Assembly: GCF_028389875.1 (NCBI RefSeq)
Contig: NC_084663.1
Coordinates: 161,928,301-161,992,300 of the forward strand
DNA: 64,000 nt
Source of the DNA: Rhea pennata
Taxonomy: Eukaryota > Chordata > Aves > Rheiformes > Rheidae
Direction: 5' to 3'
The notes beneath the pieces were generated by a model. The model was not told the DNA's origin. It made no database searches and worked only from the letters and a program-made list of their open reading frames with translations. The position numbers and the translations under genes are program-made. Below are positions 49,856-62,575 of the stretch, piece after piece (position 1 is the stretch's first letter; each line of letters starts with the position of its first letter).

Positions 49856-49913
49856 CTGAACCTCTAGCCCGCGATTCCTGTATGCTGAACCTCTAGCCTG
49901 TGATTTCTGTACA
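49856..49913. repeat. Tandem duplication, 2 x 29 bp
   Basis: Two adjacent copies beginning CTGAACCTCTAGCC are each 29 bp long and differ at a handful of positions. Confidence 0.9.
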
Positions 49914-51260
49914 TCAGGCCACGCCAAGAAGAATAATAGGTCATTCTACTTCGAAGTAAACCAACAAACAGTGAAAAAAAAGGAATGGAGTACAGATGGC
50001 TAAAAACCTATGCTGTTTATTATTAGACATAATATATTGACAGTTTGTAAATACTTTTTGGTAAAAGTGCTTAAGTATACTTTATCCTAATGTGCTCTGT
50101 GTTTTCTGCTTTAATTTAATGCCTAAATCGATAACTAATTATAATTTGAAAGGAAAAAGGGATTGCAGTGGATATGATCTACTTGCTCTATTGTTAAATT
50201 GTAGTGTGATCGGTTGGCTTTACAATGTTTTCATGTGTTGTCTAAACCAGTTGCAGAGTACCCACAAGAATCAAGAAATAAACTTCTAGCAAGCCATTTC
50301 AATACCACATGGAATTGTCACAGAAGCCCTTCAACTGTGGCTGATGGAAGAGGGATGATTTTGCCATCTACTTAATAGCTGACACTCATTTGTCCAGGAT
50401 TTAAAATAGTGTCTGTTCTCAGGTCTTACAACCAAATGCAAATCAGGGAAAGTTAGGACCATACTGATTTGGGCAATGATTATTATTAAAGCAATGTATC
50501 CTTGGACAATCTGAGAGTGCAATTGCCATCACAAATAAACTCCATGTCCTTCTCTAGGCTTATCAAGCAAACTCACATGCCCACACAAATACACAGAGAT
50601 GAGAGAGGTTTTCTCCTCCACTTCGCACACCTGTTAAGAAATGGACATTTGGATATGTAAAAAATTCTCTTCTTTGATTTTTGTGCTCACCAGTCATCAA
50701 AGGGTTACTTTTTGGAGCAGCACAAAAAAAGAAGAGCTGGTTGACCAAACATTTTTTTTTCTTACAAAGAAGTGTCAACCCTGAGCTTGTAATTAAGAAG
50801 TTAAAATCTGTGATTTATATATATTTATATATATATAAAAATAGATGATCATACTAAGACTAAAAAAGTGAAAGAAATCTCCATGTCAGTTCTACACATT
50901 TGTTGGTTTTGACTTTTTGTAGAAGAAATCCTTGTGATACTGAAATTAAGTAATATGAAAGATGTAGTTAAATGTGAAACACAGTATTGATCCAGTCGCT
51001 GTTGTTAGTCCATTAGAGAATTGCCATCTTGATAGGGTAAGGAACATAGTCGCAGAAAATTCTAATTAATGTCAGAATAGTGACAAAAGGAAAGAGATTA
51101 TATCACAAGAGATTATTTTCTATCTGAACCCTTGAGGGGAGATTTGTCAAGAGAGTTGTTTAGCATCACCACCATTGTTGATGGGAAACTAAGTGGAAAT
51201 CTGTGCCAATTATAAAGCTTGGATAAATACTAAAAGAAGCTAGGCAAGATTGTGCTACTA

Positions 51261-51263
<3 letters not shown>

Positions 51264-51302
<39 letters not shown>
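51264..51302. repeat. Poly(T) run, 39 nt
   Basis: This is an uninterrupted T homopolymer, and A39 when read in the GPC6 sense direction. It lies about 770 nt downstream of the GPC6 stop codon. Confidence 0.95.
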
Positions 51303-51305
<3 letters not shown>

Positions 51306-51606
51306 TGGGGATTAAGATTTAAATTCTAAACAACTGTAACATGATATTCTGAAGCTAGTGGAGTTACTATAATACTAAAAGATAAACTTCTTTTTCAGCT
51401 TCTTTACCTTCATACCAATTTGATGTGGCTGGCAGATGGAGTGCAAGACATTCACCGTTGAGACATACTCTTTGTGTTGGAAAAAAATCCAGACTTCCTT
51501 ACAATAGCAACGATCATTCTCATGACCTAAATCATTGTACAGAAGTTCCTAAAGGAAACTTGGCTGCCAGTGAAGAATGGTTGCATTTTTTGTTCTTTTT
51601 TGTCTT

Positions 51607-51622
51607 TTTATTTTTGTTTATT
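51607..51622 (-). terminator. GPC6: Candidate GPC6 poly(A) signals
   Basis: Two AATAAA hexamers on the - strand (TTTATT on the + strand at 51,607-51,612 and 51,617-51,622) lie about 450 nt after the stop. They could be used, but glypican mRNAs can have longer 3' ends. Confidence 0.4.
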
Positions 51623-51691
51623 TTCTGTTGAAATGCAGCAGCCTTGAGTCAGGCCTGATTCAGAAAGAAAACTTTTTCTGGTTTCTTCCTC

Positions 51692-51695
<4 letters not shown>

Positions 51696-51740
<45 letters not shown>
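51696..51740. repeat. Poly(T) run, 45 nt
   Basis: This is an uninterrupted T homopolymer, and A45 in the GPC6 sense direction. It lies about 330 nt after the GPC6 stop codon. Confidence 0.95.
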
Positions 51741-51741
<1 letters not shown>

Positions 51742-52069
51742 TTAAGAAAAACATACACTGTAAGATCCTTTTACTTCTGCAGCATAAAAGGAAATGAAGC
51801 TCAGAAAGTCTCCTGTAATAAAGATTTGAGAAAGAATTATCTCAAGAGTGGATATTGTCTTCAGAGATATCTGAAAAAAACAGGAAGCAGTTCAGTCTGG
51901 CACCTGGTACTCTTTGGGAAAACAAAAAGGGAAGCAGGTTGCAGTACTGCTCTCTTCTCATAAAAAACTGTAAGTATTTGTGGCATGGTCCACTGTCCAA
52001 GAATATAAGAAAAGAAGAAAGTTGGCTGTTTTTGTAGCTAAAACACAGTTTCTCCAACCAGATCCAGGA

Positions 52070-52272
52070 TTATCTCCACTGTCTCTGTAGTACAAGGATG
52101 ATGAAGATGATGAGCAATGTAGGCAGGGATTGGCTAGGCTGGGTGGCCGAGGCCTCCACCTCCCTCCTGTCCGAGTCGACAGGTGGAGCTTCAGTTGTGA
52201 CAAAATCAAACTCGGTGGGACAGATGTCATCTGTACAGCCACTTCCGCTTCCTGAGCCGCTGGTTTCATCAC
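52070..52272 (-). CDS. GPC6: Glypican-6, last coding exon
   Basis: GPC6 is a heparan sulfate proteoglycan held on the cell surface by a GPI anchor. This exon completes a Ser codon and encodes 66 further residues and a TAA stop. It opens with [12 protein letters not shown], a run of four Ser-Gly pairs that is the glycosaminoglycan attachment region. [20 protein letters not shown] and an acidic/basic stretch [11 protein letters not shown] follow. It ends with a hydrophobic segment ([14 protein letters not shown]) and a short QRQWR end, which is the GPI-attachment signal that is removed. The acceptor is ACCAG|GT, and the phase fits the upstream exon exactly. The hydrophobic tail differs from mammalian GPC6, as expected for a cleaved signal. 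Confidence 0.95.
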
Positions 52273-52891
<619 letters not shown>

Positions 52892-55759
52892 TTAGTTGAA
52901 AATACAGTACATTCCAGAACTAAAGACTGTACAGTAAATGCCGTGCTAAGCAATTTGACAGTGATAGCAATTACATAGTTCTTGAACAGCTCCAGTTAAG
53001 ACATTTTAAAATATGTTTTTAATTTTACAGGCTCTGATGGCTCTTTTTAGTAGCCTGGCTACAGAGAAACCAGAAAGAATTTAAACTGTTCAACCTTCTA
53101 ACTGTCCACATCCTACCCAGCAAGTGCAATGACTCTATAACCCAAGGATGAGATTTACTAGCTAACAATAAGTTTCTGCATGTTCAGATCCTATACTTAT
53201 ATAACTGGTTGTACACTTAATCACACCTAATGTTTTTCTTCTATTTTTACCTCTTTGTGCTTAAAATTATGTACTCTTTTGTTACATCTTTGTTTTGAGA
53301 TAGTTCAGAAGACCTTATGGCTCTCCCCTTGTTTAAAGGAGATATCTAACTTGTTTTTTCTCCAGTTCTTCTTTGCATCCCATTTTTTGACCACTGTGAA
53401 CAACATCTCCAACCTGCCTGACATCCAAGCCCATAAACAGGGTTTTGAGTTCACAAATCTCTAGCATTATCTTTTATTTGTCTACAATTCCTTATTTGTC
53501 CTCATTCCTTAATACAAGCGGGCTAAGCTTGCATCTCATATATGCAGTGTGCATAACATATTTAAGATAAGACATTTCCTATCCATCCACACATCTGAAA
53601 TTCTTATTCAGGCTTTTAGCTTATAATTTCTCGACTACTGCAGCACTCTCTTCTCTGACCTTGACAAATGCAGTCTTATGCTGCTCACAGCCATCCAGTG
53701 TGCTTTTGCAGATATAACTCTAGTAGGAAAATCAGCCCATGCCCCTGATCAATCTATGACGACAGTTTTTATCTGTTGTTACATACGCATGCTTTGCCCC
53801 TGATGCTGCCTGTACTCAGGGAACTCTCCTTATAAGCGTCTGCAAAGCTACCTCTTTTCCTGCTTTGAATCTCTGTTAAAAATTATCTGGGCTTTCTACA
53901 GCTGCTAGGCTGATGAAGTGCTGATATTATTTCTCTGTGCTGGCATAGTAATCCTGAGAAAATATTGTATCACTGTTTGCTTGTACTCTCTTGTCTGTCT
54001 TTATTCATCTGTGTTTTTTGTCTCATTTAGATTGCAAGGGGTTTGGGGCAGATCATGCTCATGTTCATGTTCATTATCAGGATGTGATCTATTTGATAAT
54101 TAGTTTACAAAACAGGCTATCCTACTGATGTTCGTGGGACTCCTCATGTGGGTAAATACTCAGCAATTAATGATAGAACAGTCTAGCCTACTAATGGAAA
54201 ACTTTCATGATACCTGGTGCCAAATGTAGTTTTAGAAGTATTTTACTTCACTCTCACTGGTGCCAATGCCAACTTCTGTCAATATACAAATTTGGCTCTA
54301 GTGCAAGTGGTTTGTTCCTATTGGGTCTGGAAGTAAATATATTCCTTAAAAATAAATGTGAAAGTGAGAGAGAAGAAAGCATTTTCTCTGCTGAAGCCAT
54401 GGTTAAGGGAAAATAAGTTTCATATTGCTCCTGGAGGTTCACAAGATGATGACTGCTTTGCTGAGCCAGAGAAGGGTTTAGTCACATCATAATAGGTACT
54501 TGCTTTGCACGATGAGATTCATTTGTCATCAGCAGTCTTTGAAAGCTTACAAGAGAATAATCCGAGGGGAGTGGGAACATACAAGAATGAAACAAGACTG
54601 CCAAAAATACCCGGCCTCAAATTGCATTTCCTGAAGTTTTGCTAGCAGCATAAAAAGCGGTAACAATGCTGTAGGGATCTCATCCAGACTCCTGTGGTAC
54701 AGTCTTAAGTACGGTGAGGATACAGGGCTACCTCCCATGGTACAGAGAACTGCAGACAACGGTGTTATGAATCACCACAGATAGAAATTGGAAATAATTC
54801 TGCAGAGCTACCTGGAGGCAGCAGGATGGAGACCTTGGCACACAGGGAAGCTTGGGGCTGCAAAAGAATGGCAGCTCCATCTGTCACAGGTCTCTACAAA
54901 TTAAATGGCTGCTGTAGATAAATTGCTCAGCCTAGAAGTAAATCAGTGTTTTCAGGGTGCAGCTGATTAAAAAAAGTAAGAATGTAAGAATTGCCCTACT
55001 AACTCAGAGAAGATGTCTATCTTGTCCAGTATCTTGTCCATGACAATGGCCATAGCTATTAATAGCTAAAAGTGATTTGAAATCTCAGTGTTTGTGTGGA
55101 TCGCTTTCCTTCTTTCTTTGGGAAACATTAGCTCCTCCTTATCACAAACCATCCGTGAGAAGCTATGGCTACCTCTGAACTGCAGTTCACAGGCTTTCTT
55201 TGACTGGCTTGTGTTTGATTTCATCTTGTCTTATCGTCAATAAGAAAAGGAGAATGTACAGACGTAGCAAGCTTTTTATATAGAAAGAATATGAGTTATT
55301 TTGGACGCTTAATGCAGTTAGAGAGTGTTCTAGTGTGTGCTTTTTATGAAGGCTCAGATTCTACAGTGTGGTCAGTGTGGATCTGATGTTCATATGGAGA
55401 CCATTTAACTTTGAATGGGACAGTCCATTGAGTTGTAGAGATTCAGTCAGCTGGTCATTCTCCCCTTCAGGATGTGGTGATACGCAAAGCACTCCTAGTG
55501 TGGAAGATCTTACCATTTTAGCTTGTTTTGATATAATTGCTTTAAAATTAACAAGTATAATAAATCATACACAAAGGAGAGATTTTGCAACTCATTGGCA
55601 AATCAGAGGGAGATTTATACAAAGTGTTGAGAATACAGAATCAACAGCTTCATTACAATAAATCTGTAAGAGAAAATTTTCTTCCAAATAGAGGAAATAT
55701 AAGGTGTGGTCAAATGACTGGTTTCAGCATAAACAGGATTTGACTCTTCCACATATAAT

Positions 55760-57085
55760 TATCAAATTAGGCATCTAAAGCTAGAGTTTACTGCTTAAAT
55801 CTGTTTTTTAGGTTAGAGGGATATTGACATAATTCTTTAGGGAGCATCACTAATCAGTTCATCAAGTTTTAAGCAAATTCATCAGATTTTAGGCATTTTA
55901 ATATCAGATTAGCATGACTCAGAACTTTTTACATTAAGCACATGTACCAGTGTGGTCTACCATGAGTAATTTAGGCACCTAGTTTAGGCACTGATGCACA
56001 TTTATTTCAGATATTTGGCTTGGTGAGTGAAGGAAGGGAACCTACCAATACTGCTAGCCCCTAAGTGTACTCTTCAGGTGTCAGAGAGAGCAGTTCACCT
56101 TTCAGAAGAACGGTCCAGTGCACCTCACCTAGGTTTGTAAGCCAATCACACAGGATCAAATAACCTGTTACCATATAAGCACCTAAATGTTGGTGAGTGC
56201 TTAATTTCCCAGGCAAATGAGCATCTCAGCATTTACAGCATCTGACCAAAGAATTGAGAGGGTTAGGGTGTGATTCAGCTTTAGGTTTCTGTTGATGCCA
56301 AAACTTGTATGTCTAAATGCAGGTGCCTGCATACGAGCCTATTCCCGCTCTTGTGAGTGAAGATATTGTCAATACTACTCAGTGGCAAATCTTGCCAGTG
56401 AAGGATAGACAGCTGTTGGGCTCACACCTGCCTTTAGCTGGATACTAAGTAGTTCCATCTGTTGGGATTTAGTTGCACACACAAGCAGCTGGTGCTGTTT
56501 GAGATCCTTTAAGTTATTCATTGAAGATGCTAGTTATCAGTCCAGAAAGGTGTGGATTCCCCATAGGTCCTGCTTCCTATCTACAATCTTGGTGCAGCGG
56601 TTTTGGATGTTTAGGACATCTGAATGATAGTAGATGCAATTATTCTTTAGACAACTGAATTGAGTCTTGGGTACAGTGGGATATGCTGCTTGGTGGCAGC
56701 CAAGCTGCCATTCTGGTAGGGTTTGAATACCGATAGGTCTGGTGAAACATCAGCCAGCTCTGTGAAGGTGTCTTGAATATTTAGAGCATCTCACATAGTG
56801 GTAGGTATATGTGACTGGGCAATTGAAATCTGCCTGGATTTCTGACTGGACACTGGGGCTCTGTTCAGGCACCTTAACACTGGTGATTTTTGAGATGTTC
56901 TAGCAAGTCTTGTCCAGCCTCTGGTCCAGAAGGGTCCTCTATCATGCCTGTCACAGATATCCCAGGCAGTCCTAAATGACACCAGTGCCTGGACAACACA
57001 ACTGACTCATTGTCTACTAGCTCAGCCTCAGGCACCTATATTTAAATGCCTGAATTTACATGTCTGAATTTGAAGCTGAATTCCA
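55760..57085. repeat. Old dispersed repeat, copy B, with TTAGGCAC motifs
   Basis: TTAGGCA-type motifs recur (near 55,768, 55,890, 55,972, 55,984), as do related forms such as GCACCTAAAT near 56,179 and a GGCACCTATATTTAAATGCC palindrome near 57,031. Patchy similarity to 37,700-38,250 supports a repeat family. The boundaries are estimates and the family was not identified. Confidence 0.4.
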
Positions 57086-57575
57086 CGCTCATTACTGAAC
57101 TGGTTCACCTCCTTCCTCCGGAGGAAAAAAAAAAAAGGCAGAAAATCTTACATTGAATACAAATATCTTTCAATTGCTTTCCTTTCTTTAAAGGTAGAGA
57201 TAGGGGAGCACACAGCCCAAGGTGTTTCTTGAGCGACAGCTTCTGCGAGGCAGCTGAGCACATGTTCTGACAAGAGCATTTTGATGTGTATGGGGGTAGA
57301 CTTAAGGCACACAGAACTGGAAGCCACGTCTTGGGACCGCTTTCTGACGGCAGATTTGTTACTGGCTGGGCAAAGTGGTTGAACACAGCTGCTTTTGCTG
57401 CAGTTCTGTAAGCAGAGGAACCCCTGTGAATTTTAAGCTTTGCTGCTGCTTCTGCTCTTGTTAGCAATCTCTTTGTATGCCTGGCCGTTACAAGAACTAT
57501 ATGCCCGCTATAACCCCCCTAAAAAACAGAATCAGAATCTCCTGAATCAGTATCTGTTATTTGCATCCCTCCAGG

Positions 57576-57598
57576 AAAAAAAAAAAAAAAAAAAAAAA
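57576..57598. repeat. Poly(A) run, 23 nt
   Basis: This is an uninterrupted A homopolymer in the GPC6 intron. Confidence 0.95.
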
Positions 57599-60500
57599 CA
57601 CACAAAAAATCACAAAAAACCCGAAACCTATCATAATTCTCTGAACATAGAGATAGAGAAGCTGGACATTACCATTTGTTTCCTGCAGTTTGCTCCTTAC
57701 TCAGCTATGTCTGGAGTTCAGTGTAATGTACATTGTTTTCTAAAATATTAATGTTTTCGGTTCCTCTTAGCCTTTCCACAGTTCTTGCTTGTCTCAGCAG
57801 ACACAACATAAATGTCTTTTGGCACATCATGGCCAAGCCTCACAAAGCTTATTTAAAACCACTTTTTTATTTTATTTTTGTTTTATTTTTTGTTTTTTAT
57901 TATCCAGCTAATGTTACAGGATATCTGCTTCCTTTTCAAGTCTAAAAATGACTGATGAATCTTTCAGGTCATTTATATAAAAGCTATAGCTGTTAAAAAA
58001 GGAGGAATGTTCTTCTTTTTGAAATGATATCTGACATAAAAGGCAGCGTTCTCCATATTTTGCTACTGCAGCAGCTGCATACAGTATGACTGGAGCATCC
58101 CACCTAGGCAGTAATGGAGTTTTTCCAGGTGTCCAGAATCAGAGGCGGTACAGGACAATATATAACTGTACTATACTCAGGCTGAGCTGGTGGAAAGCAG
58201 TCATATCTGGGCTGGAAAGATAAGTGCACTGGAAAATTGGCTTGCTTGGCTAACAAGATCAGCTCATCTGATTCAGTTTGCTCAGGAGCTAATCGCCATA
58301 GGATGTTTTCAGAATTTTTTTTTTTAATAATTTTTGCTCCATGTTGGAGCAAAGCTTGAGGAAACAGAAGGAGAGGGAGGGAATGGTTTATCTGCCAATT
58401 CATTGGAAGAAAGAAGCTGCAAAAATAGACTTTAGCCATCAATTATGAGCTGCCAGTTTTCATGCTTGCTGAAAGATAGGTTTATTTAAGCTTTCATGGG
58501 TGGTGCTAAATGTTTGCCTCTGTCTACCTCCAGGTAAAGCACATTCAACTCATTCTCATTGCAAGCGTTGCTGGTCAGCAGTGAGTCCCTTTTCCTAGGC
58601 AGTCAATGCTCTAGTGATTCTTTCTTCCCATCAAAATATCACCAATAATTAAGGGCCCTTGACTGGGTAAATAGGTTCATCTACCTGTGGCAGGAAAGGA
58701 AGAAAGTTGTGGGCTTGCTGAGATTGTCCTATGTTTGTTTTGGTGAAATGTCTTGTAGCTTTGTACTAGATGTTGAAAATTATGTCATTCCTTTTTCCTT
58801 TTATTTCTTACTTTTCTTTGTTTTCTTTTTATGATTCTAATTACCATTTGTTCCATATATAATTCTATTTATTCTTTATTATGCTCAGAGGAGTGGTGAG
58901 TTCCTCATTGAACAGAACACAGCCCTCATCTCTTCCATAGATAACTGTCTTTTAGAGCTAGGACATATTGATATATTTATACTCATGGTGGCAAAGACTT
59001 GAGCACCACCGCTCGGACGGGTTTGTTGAAACCATTTGGCTGAGTTGATTGAAATAATTCAAGATTCTTCTTGCAGGCAGTAGAATGGTTGTAGATCTGG
59101 TTACAGTCCTCACTTCAGTAACAGTCACTTTGCTCATTCAAGGGCTAATACCTGGGATTTGGCCTAGCTCATTCAAAAGCCTGAATTCCTTAATTCCTTA
59201 GAAAATTCCTTAATTTCTCTAAAATACCTATTAGTGAAGAAGTAATCAGTTGTTACCAAGAATTTATCTGTGTATAGGAAAAATTAAAATTTTAAAGATT
59301 GGTAATAATGATAGTTTTAGTTTCTAAATATCTTAAAAAAATCTGTGTGTCTTGCAAAAGATGTTCATTCTTTAAACATAAAATTATGTTCATGTAGTTT
59401 TATGAATACAGATATGATGGAAAAGTCCTGCTGGGCATCTTTCTGAAAGGCGCTTTGTCTGGAGTAGCTATTAATAATTTTTTTGATATAAATCTTTCAA
59501 AAAGGAGATTCAACCATCTAATAACTGTTTTTTAATCTCCACACCATTTAGTTTCTACCTGAGGTGACCTAATTAGAATTTTTTTTTGTATAGTATCAGC
59601 GACATGCAAAGTGGCTCCTTCTGGAATGCCAAGTGGATCACTCTGTTGCCCCATGATTATCGGATAATTGGTGACCTTCATTCAGCCCCCACTGGTCACT
59701 GGAAAGTAATCATGGTAGCAGAGTGATACCTAGAGATTGCAACAGCCACAAGTGACCTTGGTGTAATGCCTCTTTCAGGAGAAAGGCTAACCTTAATTTC
59801 TCTGATACCAGCCTCTGTAAAAGCAGTATTAAAAGACGATAGGTAAAATGAAAAACAAAACGTCGCGTGCATCTGGCAGTTTAAATATTTTAATTCTTGC
59901 TGCCACTATGGAGCCTGATCAACAAAAAACCAGCAGCAATTTCCTTTCCCCTAGATAGGCAGCCCACTGTCTTCTTATCTGCGGTAGTAAAGTCTAGGAA
60001 AAAGATGAGGTGGCTAAGCTTCTTTTTTCTATCATGAGCTTTTGTCCTATTTTCTAGAATGCAAAATGCAATTCTTCATATATCACAGGATAAACTGGAT
60101 GCTTATGATGGGCGACACAGTGAATGTAAATAGGTATATGCACAGTATGTATATGCATAAATTCTGCCATCCTTGTTCTTGTTAACTAGTATTTGATACC
60201 AGATGCTAATCTGTATGGGCAAAGGAACATTTATGTTTTTCTTTATGTCTCTATTCACAGGTCAAGAGGTGATTTTCCATATATAGTTAATTACATTCTC
60301 AGTAATTCTTGGAATAAAAATTTTAGCTTTGTTTTACATCTAGCTCATAGCATGGCTATAGTTTCTTTCTGATATACTACTATTCTCTCTACCTGAAGCA
60401 TTTATTGAATTATATTATTAAGACTGTGATTCTACATTTCCTTTGTGAATATAGATGAAATAGAAACTGGACAGACTGGCTGAACATGAACTGTTTTCAC

Positions 60501-61373
60501 ATGATACTGTGAAGCTGTGGTTCTACATCCAGGGAAATGTCTTAATTAATCAAGGACATTATCATTAGAGGATATATTTTCTTAACAGCTTCTGAACATT
60601 AATTTCAGAAGGCATCATCAAAATAACCAAGCTTCTCATAAGATAAATACCACAAAAGGAAGATGAAAACCTACATGCTTAAAATGCACCTACATAATTT
60701 CCAGCAAACTCAGTACCTGTACCAAGCTGCTTAAGCACAGAAGCAAAAGACAGCAGAATAGCTGAATAGATGTGGTACAAATACTAGCATTGGTCACAAA
60801 AACGAAGAGGGATTTCAGCAAGTCTGTTTGATTGTTCTTTTGTGAAAAGAGCAGCATATATCTCTTATTTGAGTGTGTATGCTGATGTGACACGTGGAAA
60901 CCAGCTGTGAGGCCTCACAACTCCGTTTAACCACGATGGCACTCCTGCCCAGGGTCACAAAGCCCACCTACAAGAACAAATATTATTGAAGAAGATGAAA
61001 ACACTTTTTTTATTTCTCTCTTCACTCTGTTCCTTTGCCATGAATACTGTAATAGCTTGATGTTCCCATTAGTTGCCTTCCTTCAGGTCCCCAGGGGCTT
61101 TCTCTGGAGCTGGGACTTGGGAACTGAGCAGCGACTTGTAGAAGTACCTGTGCTTTTGGACAGATTTATTCATGTGCTTCTCCAAGTAGGTTCAATGGTC
61201 TACCAGCAGCCCAAAGAGTCCTTTGCTCTGGACTATAAAAATGAATTCTTTTGAGCACTGTGTGGTAAAGCACTGAGAAAGGATTTATACTTATTGCATA
61301 TCTCCCCATAAAGTGCAGAAAACTCCCTGCAAACTTTTCCTTATAAAACTGATTGGGTAGCAGGGGTGGGTGC

Positions 61374-61415
61374 CATCTATCTATCTGTCCATCCATCCAC
61401 TCATCCATCCATTCA
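61374..61415. repeat. ATCT/ATCC tetranucleotide microsatellite
   Basis: Imperfect ATCT units are followed by ATCC units, a short variable tandem repeat in the GPC6 intron. Confidence 0.9.
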
Positions 61416-62438
61416 AAATGATATTTAAAAGGTTTGTGAGTTTTTTCCTATGTTGTCTCATCTTCATGGAGTTCATTTTATCTGTACATTATCATGTATG
61501 TTTTATCTGCTTCTCTCTCTCTGTCTCTCTTATTGCTCTAGCACTGTTTATTTTACCAGATAACAGAAAAATAAAGATTCTAGTCACTGAGTGATAGAAA
61601 CTATTACTGCTGTCAAGAATCAGTACTCAGTGGACATTCAAATCCACAACTCCTCCTGTCTCCCCAAAAAGCACAGGATACTGCTGCAGAGCTGAAACTT
61701 AACTGCCCTCAACTGTCCTTGGGTCAATCCCCCCCGCCCATTCTTAACAGTGACAATCAGATCCTCTCCTCCACCAGCTGATGAATCCATGTGGGTCCTC
61801 TTGAGATACTTTCTCATCCACCTGCACCAGCTCTGTCACAACTAGAGCCAAGCAAACTTCAAATTTAAAACTCACAGAAAAATTGTCACAAGAAGGGCAG
61901 ACGACCACAGTTTCTCTGATGAAGTAAGATCATGTCAGGCCTTCTACACAAGTTGACTAGAAGGATTATGTTTATTATGTACTGGCTATTTTTCATTCCC
62001 CCCCCTCCTTTTTTTAGCAAATAGCTATAAGCTTTGCTAGCCGATAGTAAATAGAGCTTAAATTCCAATTTCTGTTTCATCCCAGTATGATATCCAAAGA
62101 GGGCAATTGCCTCACAAGCTGTCAGTCCCAACACAGGGATGCTAAACTGAGCTAAAGAGCTTTTTGAAATCTCAATTATCCTTTTGGAGCTAAACCAATG
62201 AAAATTTTCTGTGTTCACATGCTGGCATGCTGGGCACATTTATGGTGACTCTCACTCCAGCTTTAAGGGCACCTTGACAATAATTAATCTCAGCTACAAG
62301 GTACATGTGGACCATTACTTGTTCTCCCCATTTCCATTTCACTTTTATAAACAGTTTCGTAAAATACCCTCCATTTCATTATTGCTTCAGGCCTAATGGG
62401 GATTTGGACTGACTGCAGTGGAGAGGGGTCCACCTCAC

Positions 62439-62575
62439 CTTGCCTTGGTGTGGCCGTTCCAGCAGTCCTCCTCGTTTGATGAACCAGCTGTCACGCGTTC
62501 ATCTTTGCAGATCGTGTAGGGTAACGTTGACCAAAACTTTTTAGAGAGCTTTAATTTTTCTTTAATGTCTGTTAC
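62439..62575 (-). CDS. GPC6: Glypican-6, third-last exon
   Basis: This 137-nt exon begins in phase 0 and encodes [39 protein letters not shown] and NGHTKAR (last codon split). It contains two conserved Cys of the glypican core (TICKD and EDCWNG). The acceptor is AATCAG|GTA and the donor is AAG|GTGAGG as read on the - strand. Small differences from mammalian GPC6 (for example DIKEK versus DVKEK) are the kind expected between birds and mammals. Confidence 0.96.

Larger units (their letters stand above)
31055..51263. other. DCT-GPC6 intergenic DNA, right part
   Basis: This is about 20 kb without a supported gene. It holds possible regulatory stretches (31,680-31,990 and 35,200-35,530), an old dispersed repeat near 37,700-38,250, TA-rich tracts (about 43,671-43,690 and 50,816-50,840) and a 29-bp tandem duplication (49,856-49,913). 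The longest open frame, 42,689-43,153, has no recognised relative. Confidence 0.6.
51303..52069 (-). other. GPC6: Presumed GPC6 3' untranslated region
   Basis: This is the sequence following the GPC6 stop on the - strand. It contains a 45-nt A run (sense direction; 51,740-51,696) and two AATAAA hexamers at 51,622-51,617 and 51,612-51,607. The real 3' end could lie further left, and it cannot be fixed from the sequence. Confidence 0.5.

Noticed and set aside
57440..57751. Open frame of 103 codons in the GPC6 intron
   Set aside because: It runs through an A23 homopolymer, giving a poly-Lys stretch, and has no family features.
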